DNA of 64,000 nt from Acetobacter sp. (GCF_022483985.1 NZ_JAKVME010000003.1:271001-335000), one strand, 5' to 3'; counted from the stretch's first letter, positions 9,118 through 19,346 are shown. The notes: generated by a model from the sequence alone, not told the origin. Program-made: numbers and translations.

Positions 9118-9459
9118 AGCGATCCGTCTGTGACCCGGATGGTGATTTCACTTTGAAGAGGATATCACCGTGAGTTTTGACGATACGGACTGTGCAGACA
9201 TCTCTTTGTGAGGGCAACTGTCACATAGTCTGAAACCAGCGGGAAAAGACCTGAATATGCCAGTGGGACGAAGGCAATACCCCGAAAACGAAACTATATT
9301 TTATTGTTTGTGTCTTGGAGACAAAAGCACATGATGAGCATTCAAAACCCATGTCGGCCCCAAGCATGATCCACAGACGATATCTTCCTTTGATGCGAGA
9401 ATTTTTAATCCTGAAAAGTGTCTTTCTGAAATGGAACTCTTGGGTTGTTCGCTTTGTCG
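9118..9459. other. Intergenic region without recognised gene
   Basis: About 340 bp separating two genes on the same strand. A short inverted repeat (GGTGAT/ATCACC, about 9141-9171) follows the nucleoside hydrolase stop and might help termination. The stretch around 9290-9320 is AT-rich (TATATTTTATTG) and could hold the promoter of the following lipoprotein hydrolase gene. Confidence 0.35.
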
Positions 9460-11364
9460 ATGAGCGCTGACATCTGTCGGAAAGGTCGGCAGGTGATGGT
9501 GGCGGGCATCATCGCTCTGCTGCTCACCGCCTGCGCGTCATCAATCGACCATCCGAGGACGGCTGAGCAGAAAGATTGCCGCTATACCATTGATATTTCC
9601 ATGCGGGATGGTGTCCGGCTGCATACGGTCATCCTGCTTCCCGCAGAGGTTTCCAGCAGGACGACCCATCTTCCGATTTTGCTCACAAGGACAATCTATG
9701 GCGCCGATGATATCTCCCGTCAGATGGATGACCGGAGCGGGTCCAGCCCATTTGACGGGTGGGGGAAGCGTCTTGTCGGCGGACCCTATATTCGGGTTTT
9801 GCAGGACGTGCGGGGCCAGAACCGGTCGGAAGGAGAGTTCGTTGTCACGGGACCGTTGGCCCATACGGCGAACAACCATACCGCGACGGATGAATCCACG
9901 GACGCGTACGACACGATCGACTGGCTGGTTCATCATGTTGCAGAAACGGACGGGCGGGTCGGACTGATCGGTACTTCCTATGACGGCTTCACTACCCTGA
10001 TGGGTCTGATCGACGCGCATCCAGCGGTGAAGGTGGCGGTGGCCGTCAATCCGATGGGCGACGGGTGGCGTGGCGATGACTGGTTTCATAATGGCGCTTT
10101 TCGACAGCTATTGATTCCGCAGATTGGTGCGGATGGAAAGCATGCCGATATTTCCCTCCCCACCACTGTCAGCGGGCAGGCTCAGCTCTTTCTGCATGAA
10201 GGGTCTGCGGGTGCTTTCGGACATCGCCACGGTATCGACGATGTGGTTTTCTGGCGTGAGATTCTTGCCCATCCCGCCTATGATTCCTACTGGCGGGCCA
10301 GAGCGCTTGACCGCGTTCTCGCCGCGCACCCTCCGCATGTTCCTCTGATGCTGGTTCACGGTTTGTGGGATCAGGAGGATATCTATGGCGGGCTCGCCGT
10401 CTGGAACGCATTGCGACCTCAGGGGAGACGCGCCGATACAACGTTCCTGACGATCGGACCGTGGCGACACGCGCAGGCTCTGGAAGACGGGAGCGCTGTC
10501 GGTGCTCTGCAATGGGGGCAGGACACCGCCGCATGCTGGCGTCAGGATGTGCTGATGCCGTTCCTCGCGCATTATCTCAAGGGCGTGCCGATGGATGTAG
10601 CGCCCGTCACGGTTTTCCGTTCAGGTTCCGGACAGTGGTTTGGTCTCCCGGACTGGCCACCTGCTACAGAGACACGCCCGCTTTATCTTCTGCCTGAGCA
10701 CAGACTGGCTTTTTCCGCTGGACCGAAGCGGATGCAGACACTGGAATATCGCTCCGATCCTGCTCATCCGGTTCCTTTCATGCCGGATGCGGGAGGTGTG
10801 GTGTCGGATGAAACCTGGCTGGCTGCTGATCAGCGTTTCGTCACGGGGCGTGATGATGTGCTGACCTTTACATCGGATGTGCTGACCCACCCCTTGACGG
10901 TGGAAGGCACGCCTGTCGCTCATCTTGGAGCCTCCACCAGCGGAACGGATGCTGACTGGGTGGTGAAGCTGATCGACGCCTATCCTGTGGACTCCCAACA
11001 GGAGCCGGGGCTGTCGGGCGCTCTCATGCCGGTTGCAATGGATATTTTCCGGGGACGATATCGTAAGTCTCTGGAAAAACCTGAGCCTTTGCGATCCGGC
11101 ATGCTTCAGTCCTATCGGATCGCGCTGCCGGAAGTCTCCCATACCTTTCAGGCCGGTCACAGGATTGTCGTGCAGATTCAGTCGAGCTGGTTCCCGCTCT
11201 ACGACCGCAACCCACAGCGGTATGTCGGTAATATCTTTTTGGCCCATCCGGCAGACTATCGAGTGGCTCGTCAGCGTATCGCCGTAGGAGGCCCTCTGCA
11301 AAGCCATGTCGATCTTCCAGTCGTGAACGATGGTGGTGTGCTGCCTTCTCCCTCTCATCCGTGA
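9460..11364 (+). CDS. CocE/NonD family alpha/beta-hydrolase, lipoprotein
   Basis: Serine hydrolase of the X-Pro dipeptidyl-peptidase/cocaine-esterase family, acting on esters or amides of unknown identity. With the start at ATG 9460 it has 634 residues. A lipoprotein signal (basic RKGR, hydrophobic VAGIIALLL, lipobox LTAC, Cys about 28) indicates lipidation and an envelope location. The catalytic Ser lies in GTSYDGF, the Asp in LVHGLWDQEDI and the His in IGPWRHAQ. A C-terminal jelly-roll domain (SYRIALPEVSHTFQAGHRI) is typical of the family. An in-frame TTG at 9445 could extend it by five residues. It is followed 190 bp later by an AraC regulator. The substrate cannot be predicted. Confidence 0.9.
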   Translation: MSADICRKGRQVMVAGIIALLLTACASSIDHPRTAEQKDCRYTIDISMRDGVRLHTVILLPAEVSSRTTHLPILLTRTIYGADDISRQMDDRSGSSPFDGWGKRLVGGPYIRVLQDVRGQNRSEGEFVVTGPLAHTANNHTATDESTDAYDTIDWLVHHVAETDGRVGLIGTSYDGFTTLMGLIDAHPAVKVAVAVNPMGDGWRGDDWFHNGAFRQLLIPQIGADGKHADISLPTTVSGQAQLFLHEGSAGAFGHRHGIDDVVFWREILAHPAYDSYWRARALDRVLAAHPPHVPLMLVHGLWDQEDIYGGLAVWNALRPQGRRADTTFLTIGPWRHAQALEDGSAVGALQWGQDTAACWRQDVLMPFLAHYLKGVPMDVAPVTVFRSGSGQWFGLPDWPPATETRPLYLLPEHRLAFSAGPKRMQTLEYRSDPAHPVPFMPDAGGVVSDETWLAADQRFVTGRDDVLTFTSDVLTHPLTVEGTPVAHLGASTSGTDADWVVKLIDAYPVDSQQEPGLSGALMPVAMDIFRGRYRKSLEKPEPLRSGMLQSYRIALPEVSHTFQAGHRIVVQIQSSWFPLYDRNPQRYVGNIFLAHPADYRVARQRIAVGGPLQSHVDLPVVNDGGVLPSPSHP

Positions 11365-11555
11365 TAAGGGTGGGAACAGAAGAAGCCGTGGGCAAGGGTT
11401 GGCCTGTGTGCGTCCGATATGCCCGTTTCTGGCAGACCGGTAGCGGTCGATGAGGTTCTGTTCGTGTAAAATCTTGAAACAGAAGCGGTATTTCATATTT
11501 TTATGGATATTTTCGTGCTGTAACGAATGGCGCAAGACGATGGGGGCGTAGCATC

Positions 11556-12335
11556 ATGAAGCGGACAGCCGATCTGCCCTGTCATCCGCCGCCTGTCGTG
11601 GGGTTTGCCGACAGCTATACCGGTGGTTTTATTGATGGCTTTCACGCTCACGACCGGGGGCAACTGTCGGTATTTCTGGCTGGAAGCGTGACGATCAACA
11701 CGCTGGACAAAAGTTTCGTGCTTGGTCCCGGTCAGGGCATGTGGATTCCCGCCAACACGCTGCATCAGGCCAACTGCCGGACTGACCTGATGTTTCAGGT
11801 CGTGTATGTTGAAGCGGATTTCATCGGTTCTGATCTCCCCTGCAAGATGTTTGAACTTTCCACTCTTGTCAGAGGTCTGGTGGACGAAATCATCGCCATG
11901 CGCTTTGAGTTCACCATGGATGAACGGATGTCGGTCATCGCCCGGCTGCTGGTTGATGAAATCAGACGCGCCCCCCGGATCGCGGAGCGTCTGCTGCTTC
12001 CGTCCGACTCCCGGCTCCGGCGTGTGTGCGAGACGATCATGCTTCAGCCCGGGGATTGCCATGATATTGATTACTGGGCCCGTGAAACCGGCATGGCGCG
12101 GCGTACCTTCACCCGGCTCTTTCAGCAGGAAATGGGTATGGGTTTCGCGGCATGGCGTCGCAGGGTGCGGGTGATCGAAGCCGCGTCCCGCATCGCGGCG
12201 GGTCAGCCGATCTCGCAGGTCGCGTTCGACCTTGGATATGACAATGCCAGCAGTTTCAGCACCATGTTTCACCGGACTTTTGGTGTTGCGCCCCGTACCC
12301 TGCGTTTCAATTCAGAGGCAGGTCCGCACGCATAG
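11556..12335 (+). CDS. AraC family transcriptional regulator
   Basis: A 259-residue DNA-binding regulator. The N-terminal cupin-like ligand domain has HAHDRGQLSVF and GPGQGMWIPANTLHQ. The C-terminal double helix-turn-helix (about 165-255) contains ARETGMARRTFTRLFQQEMG and AFDLGYDNASSFSTMFHRTFG, the AraC signature. It sits directly upstream of a TonB siderophore receptor on the same strand and after a CocE hydrolase; siderophore-responsive AraC regulators commonly sit beside the receptor they activate, so control of the next gene is a reasonable inference. The ligand is unknown. Confidence 0.92.
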   Translation: MKRTADLPCHPPPVVGFADSYTGGFIDGFHAHDRGQLSVFLAGSVTINTLDKSFVLGPGQGMWIPANTLHQANCRTDLMFQVVYVEADFIGSDLPCKMFELSTLVRGLVDEIIAMRFEFTMDERMSVIARLLVDEIRRAPRIAERLLLPSDSRLRRVCETIMLQPGDCHDIDYWARETGMARRTFTRLFQQEMGMGFAAWRRRVRVIEAASRIAAGQPISQVAFDLGYDNASSFSTMFHRTFGVAPRTLRFNSEAGPHA

Positions 12336-12523
12336 TTCATGCGTCGTCTTCGGCGCCATGAGATTATCGCTCTGCGTTTTTAGACCAGAAATCAGCAGAA
12401 GACCGTTGGTCTGAAGGTCTGTCTGACGGTCCGGCGTCAGCGATCAGGCAGAATTTGCTCGTGTTCGGGCCAACCGTGGCGTTGCCGGTTGCTACGGGCC
12501 GCGAATGTGGCTAGGTGCGCAAC

Positions 12524-12538
12524 TAAGACTTATTCTTA
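12524..12538. promoter_or_regulatory. Palindrome upstream of the second TonB receptor
   Basis: TAAGA and TCTTA flank a 5-bp centre (TAAGACTTATTCTTA), giving a 15-bp palindrome about 60 bp before the receptor start, within an AT-rich stretch. It is placed like an operator, but it is not a good match to the classical Fur box; an iron regulator or the neighbouring AraC protein may bind it. Inferred from symmetry and position only. Confidence 0.35.
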
Positions 12539-12597
12539 ATATTAACACGGACGGCCGTACCCTCACGTAGCGGAGGCCGGTCACGAAATGAGTGGGC

Positions 12598-14826
12598 ATG
12601 CAGCGCTACAGGATCATTTATTCGGCTCTATTCTCGCTTGTTCTGGGTGACGCCGCTCTGGCCGCCGAACAGGAGAAAAAAGCGCCTGAAAGACCTCGAT
12701 CTTCCGGAACTGTAGCCGTCAGTCAATCCTCGATGGGCAAGTCCGGCAGTCCGTCCGCAAGACGAGCGACAACCGTTGAACAGATCAGGGTGCGTGGCCG
12801 TATACCGGCAACCGTAGCCTCCTCCGCCACCAAGATGAATACGTCTCTGGTCGAGACGGCGCAGTCTGTCACGGTCATCACGCGCGACGAGATGGATGCG
12901 CGCGGCGTGCTGACCCTCAACCAGGCCATACGGTATGCGGCAGGTGTGACAGCGGACACCCGTGGTGGAGAAGGGACACGTTACGACCTCTATGATCTGC
13001 GTGGTTTTACGGTGCCCACTTTTCTTGACGGGCTGAAATTACAGGATAGCCCAACAGGTTTTGCCGTTGCCCAGACCGATACGTTCCGTCTTGATCGTGT
13101 CGAGGTTCTGAAGGGACCGGCCTCTGCGCTGTATGGACAGTCCAGCCCGGGTGGCCTCACGGCGTTGTCCAGCAAACTGCCGACCAACCAGCGCTTTTAT
13201 GGTGGCGTCACCACCACGGGCGGTATGTTCGATCTCTATCGTGTCGATGCCGATGTCGGTGGCTTCGCGACGAAGGATGGTCTCGTGCGGTACCGTATTT
13301 ACGGCACTGCGAACGGACAGCATACCCAACTCAGCAGGACAGGAAGCCGACGTTTCAGCATCAGCCCGTCCTTCACGTTCGGAGGAGACGGCCCGACTAC
13401 CCTGACTCTGCTGGGCAATTATCAGTACGATCCTGAAAATGGTTCCTACGGCGGTGTTCCACTGGTCGGGTCTCTCAAACGGGCAACCTACGGCTACCTG
13501 CCGCGCAATTTCTATGATGGTGATGTGCCGTCCGAGAAATTCAACCGGCGGCATGGCGCGCTGACCTATATGTTCAATCATAACTTCAATGATGACTGGA
13601 GTTTCAGCACGCGCGGCCGTTATGACGATATCCGCACGATCTACCGCAGTGTCTATAACAATGGTTACTATGACAGTGACGATGGCAGCAGTGGTCAGAT
13701 GTTGTCGCGTTCTGCCTATGGTACGCAGGAGCACACTTACAATCTGGCCTTCGACAGCCAGTTCAAGGGCCATGTCCGCACGGGACCGTTGCGTCATGTG
13801 ATGATGTTCGGCTTTGACTACATGCAGCAGCGGGCGAATGATCACGAGGCTTATGGGGACGCGCCTGATCTGGATGTCCTGCATCCGGACTATCATATGG
13901 ACATCTCCGCTCTGACCCCGTCTCAGGATTATGTGACAAGATCCCATCAGATCGGCGTCTATGGTCAGGATGAAATCCGCTGGAATCGTCTGATCCTGAC
14001 AGGAAGCATCCGTCATGACTGGTATCGCTCGCAGCAGATCGAGCGGATTGGTCAGACGGATATTCGTCAGAGCGCAGGCCAGATTACATGGCGTGCGTCG
14101 GGCCTGTATCATTTCGACTTCGGTCTTGCGCCCTACATCAGCTATTCGACTTCTTTCCAGCCGCAGTCAGGAAGCGTGTCGAGTGATGGGGGGCTTACAA
14201 GGCGTCAGGCCAGTCCGTCTCTGGGTAAGCAGCTTGAGGGAGGCCTGAAATATCAGATTCCCGGGACATCTGTTCTGTTTACGGCGGCTGGATTTCATAT
14301 CGAACAGAGCAATGTTCTCGTTTCCGTCGCCAACACAGGATATAATATCCAGAGCGGTCTTGTGCACTCGGATGGTTTCGAGTTCGAAGCGCACGCGCAG
14401 CCCTATAAAAATCTCATGATCACGGCGGCTGTAAGCGTCCAGAAGGTGCATGACGACTCAACAGGCAAGCCACTCATGCAGTCCGGCAAGGGAAATGCTT
14501 CCCTGTTCGCATTTTATACGATGCCGAAAGGAAAGTTAAAAGGTTTCGGTTTTGGTGGCGGTATGCGGTATTCGGCCCGGGCTTATGGAGGTGAAGCGAC
14601 ATATGGCAGTGTCTGGCTTCCTCAATATGCGCTTTTCGACGCTTCCGTGGCCTACGATCTCACTAACCTGTCGAGTTCGCTCAAGGGGTGGAAAATATCG
14701 GCGAATGTCCGGAATCTTTTCGACAAGCATTATATCTCGAACTGCTTTGCCTATGGTACCGATGGAGAATACTGTTATTACGGAGAGCGGCGAAACGCTC
14801 AGGCCAGCATAGGGTATAGCTGGTAA
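12598..14826 (+). CDS. TonB-dependent siderophore receptor (FhuA/FecA type)
   Basis: A 742-residue outer-membrane receptor from ATG 12598 (GTG 12592 would add two residues). The signal peptide ends LGDAALAA at about residue 25. It is followed by a low-complexity linker rich in Lys/Ser/Arg and a TonB-box-like EQIRVRG. The plug domain (about 80-195) carries ETAQSVTVITRDEM and RVEVLKGPASALYGQSSPGG. The 22-strand barrel ends with ASIGYSW, an aromatic terminal residue. It shares plug motifs with the receptor at the left of the window, but the linkers differ, and it lacks the DUF3325/DUF3649/PepSY partners. An AraC regulator lies upstream. Confidence 0.95.
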   Translation: MQRYRIIYSALFSLVLGDAALAAEQEKKAPERPRSSGTVAVSQSSMGKSGSPSARRATTVEQIRVRGRIPATVASSATKMNTSLVETAQSVTVITRDEMDARGVLTLNQAIRYAAGVTADTRGGEGTRYDLYDLRGFTVPTFLDGLKLQDSPTGFAVAQTDTFRLDRVEVLKGPASALYGQSSPGGLTALSSKLPTNQRFYGGVTTTGGMFDLYRVDADVGGFATKDGLVRYRIYGTANGQHTQLSRTGSRRFSISPSFTFGGDGPTTLTLLGNYQYDPENGSYGGVPLVGSLKRATYGYLPRNFYDGDVPSEKFNRRHGALTYMFNHNFNDDWSFSTRGRYDDIRTIYRSVYNNGYYDSDDGSSGQMLSRSAYGTQEHTYNLAFDSQFKGHVRTGPLRHVMMFGFDYMQQRANDHEAYGDAPDLDVLHPDYHMDISALTPSQDYVTRSHQIGVYGQDEIRWNRLILTGSIRHDWYRSQQIERIGQTDIRQSAGQITWRASGLYHFDFGLAPYISYSTSFQPQSGSVSSDGGLTRRQASPSLGKQLEGGLKYQIPGTSVLFTAAGFHIEQSNVLVSVANTGYNIQSGLVHSDGFEFEAHAQPYKNLMITAAVSVQKVHDDSTGKPLMQSGKGNASLFAFYTMPKGKLKGFGFGGGMRYSARAYGGEATYGSVWLPQYALFDASVAYDLTNLSSSLKGWKISANVRNLFDKHYISNCFAYGTDGEYCYYGERRNAQASIGYSW

Positions 14827-14883
14827 GACGCTTCAGGAAGTATCGCTTTTTTGGAAAAAGACGATAGCCAGAAATTTTGTCGG

Positions 14884-14974
14884 GTCAGACAGCAGCGCAT
14901 TCAACACATAAGCTGTCTGACAGAAAAAGATGCCGCCCGCTCCATCTGCCGCGTTTCTGACAACAGATGGAGCG
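14884..14974. terminator. Two tandem inverted repeats between convergent genes
   Basis: GTCAGACAGC at 14884-14893 pairs with GCTGTCTGAC at 14912-14921 (10 bp perfect). Then CGCTCCATCTG at 14938-14948 pairs with CAGATGGAGCG at 14964-14974 (11 bp perfect). They fill the gap between the convergent receptor and threonine aldolase genes, so one hairpin probably ends each transcript. No strong T-tract follows either stem. Confidence 0.6.
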
Positions 14975-14980
14975 CACCCA

Positions 14981-16096
14981 TTATTCTATCGATGCCAGCG
15001 CCTCAAGCAGCGCATCGATATCGGCGGGCTGCGTGTCGTAGGACGTGACAAAACGCACCAGCGTACCTTCGACACCCGGAGGTGCGGTTCTACGGAGGAA
15101 GATATATCCGGCGGCCTCAAGCCCCTGCACCAGCAGTTCTGGCAGGATAGCGAAGACCTCGTTCGCCTGTGTGTCGAACGGCAGGATCGCACCCGGATGA
15201 CGGAGGAGACCGCGGGCGAGGCGACCGGCCATCTCGTTGGCCTGATGTGCGTTGTGCAGCCACAGATCGTTTTCCAGCCATGCGAGAAGCTGCGCACTGA
15301 TAAATCGCTGTTTGGCCCAGAGATGGCCGGCGCGTTTGATGCGTCGTTCCATGTCTTCGGCCAGCGTCGTGTCGAAGATCACCACCATCTCGGCGGCAAG
15401 AGCTCCGCTCTTGGTCGCGCCGAGAGAGAGAATGTCCACGCCGGCGCGCCAAGTCGTATCAGCAGGCGAGCAGCCCAGATGCGCGAGCGCATTGCCGAAG
15501 CGGGCGCCGTCCATATGCACGCCCATGCCCGCGTCGTGGGCGAGCGTCGTCAGTTCGACCAGTTGTTCGATCGTATAGACAGTTCCCCATTCCGTAGCCT
15601 GTGAGAGGGACAGGGCGGTCGGGCGGCTCAGCCGTCGGCCACCCGCCTGAAGGTCGGCGATCGTGCGGGACAGCAGCCCTGTGTGCATCCGGCCTTCCGC
15701 CGACGGAATCGGGCAGAGTTTGGCGCCGCTGGTGAAAAACTCAGGCGCGCCGCATTCCCTTCGGAAGATGTGCGAACTCTCGTCACACAGGACCGTTCCC
15801 CAGGGCGGCGTCAGGGCCGTGAGCGCGAGGCCGTTTGCCGCCGTGCCCGTTGCGACGGGAAAAACACGCGCCTCGGCTTCAAAGACTTCGGACACGCGGG
15901 CTTCGAGGCGGGCGGTCCATGCGTCATCGCCGTGGGCAGGGGCGTCACCCGTATTCGCGGCTGCGATGGCGGCCAGAATCTCGGAACAGACCGGTCCCAC
16001 ATTGTCGCTCATGAAGTTCGTGCGTATACGCTGCGACCCAGTGTCGTCATACGGTAGCGTGTCACCGAGCGGCGGTGTCTGAGCAGTCTGTTCCAT
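14981..16096 (-). CDS. ltaE: Low-specificity threonine aldolase
   Basis: PLP enzyme of the beta-eliminating lyase family cleaving L-threonine (or allo-threonine) to glycine and acetaldehyde. 371 residues from ATG 16096, preferred over the upstream ATG at 16141 because AGGAGG sits five bases before it. The PLP Lys lies in [22 protein letters not shown] is the conserved cofactor-binding motif, and the N-terminus has [10 protein letters not shown]. The enzyme is cytoplasmic. The 60-bp gap to folD is divergent. The stereospecificity (L versus D) cannot be decided from sequence, so the symbol is by family. Confidence 0.88.
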   Translation of the reverse strand: MEQTAQTPPLGDTLPYDDTGSQRIRTNFMSDNVGPVCSEILAAIAAANTGDAPAHGDDAWTARLEARVSEVFEAEARVFPVATGTAANGLALTALTPPWGTVLCDESSHIFRRECGAPEFFTSGAKLCPIPSAEGRMHTGLLSRTIADLQAGGRRLSRPTALSLSQATEWGTVYTIEQLVELTTLAHDAGMGVHMDGARFGNALAHLGCSPADTTWRAGVDILSLGATKSGALAAEMVVIFDTTLAEDMERRIKRAGHLWAKQRFISAQLLAWLENDLWLHNAHQANEMAGRLARGLLRHPGAILPFDTQANEVFAILPELLVQGLEAAGYIFLRRTAPPGVEGTLVRFVTSYDTQPADIDALLEALASIE

Positions 16097-16156
16097 GTCG
16101 CCTCCTGCCTTTTGATACGACCCGTCCACTCTAGCACCCATGGAAGGCCAAGCCCA

Positions 16157-17089
16157 ATGTCCGAAATGACAGCGTCAGAAACAGCCAGCCTGATAGACGG
16201 CAAGGCCTTCGCGAAGAACCTGCGCCAGAAGACGGCGGAGGAAGTCCGGGACTTCCACGAGAAGCACGGTGTGACGCCGGGGCTGGCCGTGGTGCTGGTC
16301 GGCAATGATCCCGCGAGCGAAGTCTACGTGCGGAACAAGGCGCTGGAGACGCATCGCGTGGGCATGCGCTCGTTCATGCACATGCTGCCGGAAACGACGT
16401 CCGAAGCATCCCTGCTGCATCTGATCGAGCGGTTGAATGATGACCCGGAGATTCACGGTATCCTCGTGCAACTGCCGTTACCCAAACATATCGACCCGTT
16501 CCGCGTCACCAACGCCATCGCCCCGAACAAGGACGTCGATGGTCTGGGCGAAGTCAATGCCGGGCGGCTGACGGTCGGTCTGCCGGGGATCATCCCCTGC
16601 ACCCCGCTGGGTTGCCTGATGCTGCTGAAGTCGGAACTTGGCGACCTGCGTGGCCTGAATGCCACCGTCATCGGCGCGTCCAATCTGGTCGGCAAACCGA
16701 TGGCGCTGCTGCTACTCAATGAGGGCTGCACGGTTTCCGTCTGTCACATCGACACGGTCAATCCGGCGGCGATATCCCGCACGGCGGATATTCTGGTTGT
16801 CGCGACAGGCAAGAGCGGGCTGGTGAAAAAGGACTGGGTGAAGCCGGGCGCGGCTGTCATCGATGTCGGGATTACCCGTATCCCGACCGAAGGCGGCAAG
16901 ACCCGGCTGGTCGGCGATGTGGATTTTGAGGAGGTCGCCCCGATTGCCGGACGCATCACGCCGGTTCCGGGCGGTGTGGGGCCGATGACCATCGCCTGTC
17001 TGCTGCGTAATACGCTGAAGGCCGCCCGCATGAGTGTCGGCGACAAGGCCTGCAAGGAAAGCGGCGACAAGAACTGGCTGCCTTACTGA
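16157..17089 (+). CDS. folD: Bifunctional methylene-THF dehydrogenase/cyclohydrolase
   Basis: FolD converts 5,10-methylene-THF to 10-formyl-THF in two steps with NADP. About 310 residues from ATG 16157 ([10 protein letters not shown]), normal for the family. Seen: [13 protein letters not shown] containing the catalytic Lys, QLPLPKH, NKDVDGL, PCTPLG, the NADP-binding [14 protein letters not shown], and the C-terminal signature [10 protein letters not shown]. The C-terminal tail after the signature (about 30 residues, [11 protein letters not shown]) is slightly long. A single-gene unit, divergent from ltaE; both feed one-carbon/glycine metabolism. Confidence 0.97.
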   Translation: MSEMTASETASLIDGKAFAKNLRQKTAEEVRDFHEKHGVTPGLAVVLVGNDPASEVYVRNKALETHRVGMRSFMHMLPETTSEASLLHLIERLNDDPEIHGILVQLPLPKHIDPFRVTNAIAPNKDVDGLGEVNAGRLTVGLPGIIPCTPLGCLMLLKSELGDLRGLNATVIGASNLVGKPMALLLLNEGCTVSVCHIDTVNPAAISRTADILVVATGKSGLVKKDWVKPGAAVIDVGITRIPTEGGKTRLVGDVDFEEVAPIAGRITPVPGGVGPMTIACLLRNTLKAARMSVGDKACKESGDKNWLPY

Positions 17090-17118
17090 GAGAGCGGGCC
17101 GCCATGCGTTTTCGGCGG

Positions 17119-17143
17119 ATGGAGGGTTGTAAAAACCCTCCAT
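17119..17143. terminator. Bidirectional hairpin between folD and acoC
   Basis: ATGGAGGGTT at 17119-17128 pairs with AACCCTCCAT at 17134-17143 around a 5-base loop, between two convergent genes. The central A-run gives a short T-run only on the minus strand; otherwise no classical U-tract follows. Confidence 0.6.
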
Positions 17144-17163
17144 AGAGTAAAATGAAACGTCTG

Positions 17164-18288
17164 CTATCCAATAAACGCGCTGATGGACGCGTTGACGGCG
17201 GCGGCCTGCTCCAGTTGCGGCATGTGGCCCGTATCCGGATAGCGGGTGACGCCGATGGCGGGGGGAAGCCCGTCAGCGTCTTTCACGGACAGAATCTCGT
17301 CCTGCTCGCCCCACAGGATCTGGACGGGTTTGTTGAATGTTTCCAGAACCGGTCTCAGAGAAACTGCCTGCTTTCCGTCAGGAAATGAGGCTGAGGCAAT
17401 GGTTTTCAGGCCGTTGACCACCCCGTCGAGCCGCTTGTAGCGGATGATTCCTTCCACCATCTGCCGGGAAATCAGGCTCTTGTCGTGGACAAGATATTGC
17501 AGGACAGGCTCAAGGGTTTTGCGTCTGTCGGCTTCAATGAAGCCATTGATGAAGTTCATGTTGATGTCCTGACCCAGACCAGCCGGTGCAATCAGGGTCA
17601 GACTTTTCACCAGATCGGGTGAGGATTTCGTCAGTTCCAGCGCGATCGCGCTGCCGAGGGAGTGCCCGACGACATGCACTTCAGGCAGATCCAGCGCCTT
17701 GATCAGCGCTTCAACGGTTTTCGCAAATCCTGCCGGTGTGCCGTCTCCAACCTGCTTCGTGGATTCTCCATGTCCCGGCAGATCAAAAGCGATCACGTGA
17801 TGAGAGGACGCCAGAGCGGACTGCGTCAGCATCCAGTTGCTGACATCGCCTCCGAAACCATGAATCAGAAGAACGGCCGGTCCTGTCGTGTCGTTTCCGC
17901 TTTCCTGTACGGAAATCCTGAGATCGCCAACATCCACCGTTCTGCGGGCGGAGGCGTCACCGTTTTTATCTTCTGTTTCCCCTGAAGAGAAATTGTCGTT
18001 GAAATTCTGAATGAAGGCATCAATCTCGGCATCGGAAACGTCCGCGTCAGCCAGAATGCCGATCAGCGCGCCGACGGGCAGCATCTCGCCTTCCGGCGCG
18101 ACCTGTCGACGCAGGATTCCGGCAGCCGGACTCTCATAGCCGTTTGTAATCTTGCTTGTTTCGATATCAGCCAGTTCATCCCCGGCCTTGACTTCCTTGC
18201 CGATAGGAAGATTCCAGCTCGCCAGCTTGCCTTCGGTCATGGCCAGACCGAACTTCGGCATGGTGATCGGTGTGATGGTGCCACCCAT
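17164..18288 (-). CDS. acoC: Acetoin dehydrogenase E2 (lipoyl domain + alpha/beta-hydrolase)
   Basis: A 374-residue protein with an N-terminal lipoyl domain (about 1-80; DIETSKITN carries the lipoylated Lys near residue 46), a linker with a short acidic segment, and an alpha/beta-hydrolase-fold catalytic domain (about 130-372; VLLIHGFGG and the nucleophile elbow VVGHSLGSA). This fusion is characteristic of AcoC, the dihydrolipoamide acetyltransferase of the acetoin dehydrogenase complex, rather than PDH E2, whose catalytic domain is CAT-like. The start is well placed: AGGAGG lies eight bases upstream, inside the end of acoB. Last gene of the acoABC unit; no E3 gene follows, so lipoamide dehydrogenase must come from elsewhere. 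Confidence 0.92.
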   Translation of the reverse strand: MGGTITPITMPKFGLAMTEGKLASWNLPIGKEVKAGDELADIETSKITNGYESPAAGILRRQVAPEGEMLPVGALIGILADADVSDAEIDAFIQNFNDNFSSGETEDKNGDASARRTVDVGDLRISVQESGNDTTGPAVLLIHGFGGDVSNWMLTQSALASSHHVIAFDLPGHGESTKQVGDGTPAGFAKTVEALIKALDLPEVHVVGHSLGSAIALELTKSSPDLVKSLTLIAPAGLGQDINMNFINGFIEADRRKTLEPVLQYLVHDKSLISRQMVEGIIRYKRLDGVVNGLKTIASASFPDGKQAVSLRPVLETFNKPVQILWGEQDEILSVKDADGLPPAIGVTRYPDTGHMPQLEQAAAVNASISAFIG

Positions 18289-18291
18289 GGA

Positions 18292-19320
18292 TCAGGCCTC
18301 CTGTTTCACGCGGTAGGCAGCGACCGAGCGCACCGCGGCTTCAATTTTTTCCACGCTGGGCATGTAGAGATTCTCAAGAACCGTTGCGAAAGGGACGGGT
18401 GTGTGCGGTGGCACAACGCGACGGATCGGGGCTTTCAGGGCGTCGAACGCTTCTTCCGCGACCAGAGCGGCGACATCCGTCGCCAGATTGCAACGCGGGC
18501 TGGATTCATCAACGATCACAAGACGACCCGTGTCGGCCACACAATCGAGAATTGTGCCTGTATCCAGCGGGGATGTTGTCCGGGGGTCGATCACGGTGCA
18601 GGAAATGCCGTCTTTTTCCAGACGGTCCGCAGCCTGATTGGCGAAATTCACCATGCGGCCAAAGGCGACAATGGTGACGTCATCGCCTTCGCGCGTCAGG
18701 TTGGCTTCGCCGAACGGGATGGTGTACGGCTCGTCAGGCACCTCTTCCTCGTCGTCATACATGACCTTGTTTTCAAGGAAAATCACAGGATCATCATCGC
18801 GGATTGCTTCGATGAGCAGCCCTTTCGCCTCGTAGGGAGAAGACGGCACGACCACTTTCAGGCCGGGGATATGGGTGAACAGCGGATAGAGCGCCTGACT
18901 GTGCTGGGCGGCGGCATTGAAGCCCGCGCCATACATGGCCCGGATGACGAGGGGAGTGCGCGCCTTGCCGCCGAACATGTAGCGGAACTTGGCAGCCTGA
19001 TTCATGATCTGATCGAGACAGCAGCCGACAAAATCGACAAACATCAGTTCCGCGACAGGGCGGAGACCGGTCGCCGCCGCGCCTGCCGCCGCGCCGATAT
19101 AGGAAGCCTCGCTGATGGGAGTATCGAAAACACGATCTTCCCCGAATTCCGTCTGCAGACCCTTGGTGACGCCCAGAACTCCACCCCACGCGTCTTTCAC
19201 GCCAGATGTGCCGCCACGTCCACCTGCGACATCCTCACCCATGAGGATCACGCGAGGGTCACGGCGCATCTCCTGCCGCAGGGCTTCATTGATGGCCTGA
19301 CGAAAGCTTTTCCTGCTCAT
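18292..19320 (-). CDS. acoB: Acetoin dehydrogenase E1 component, beta subunit
   Basis: TPP-dependent E1 beta subunit, 342 residues. MSRKSFRQAINEALRQEM and the ILMGEDVAGGRGG motif are at the N-terminus; the E1-beta hallmark LVIRAMYGAGFNAAAQHSQ follows, and VIDPRTTSPLD lies in the C-terminal transketolase domain. It partners AcoA to decarboxylate acetoin (or a related 2-oxo/alpha-hydroxyketone substrate) and pass the acetyl group to the AcoC lipoyl arm. SD AAGGATAA precedes the ATG; the stop is 4 bp from the acoC start. Confidence 0.93.
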   Translation of the reverse strand: MSRKSFRQAINEALRQEMRRDPRVILMGEDVAGGRGGTSGVKDAWGGVLGVTKGLQTEFGEDRVFDTPISEASYIGAAAGAAATGLRPVAELMFVDFVGCCLDQIMNQAAKFRYMFGGKARTPLVIRAMYGAGFNAAAQHSQALYPLFTHIPGLKVVVPSSPYEAKGLLIEAIRDDDPVIFLENKVMYDDEEEVPDEPYTIPFGEANLTREGDDVTIVAFGRMVNFANQAADRLEKDGISCTVIDPRTTSPLDTGTILDCVADTGRLVIVDESSPRCNLATDVAALVAEEAFDALKAPIRRVVPPHTPVPFATVLENLYMPSVEKIEAAVRSVAAYRVKQEA

Positions 19321-19346
19321 TTTATTATCCTTGTTTGCAAGAGAGA

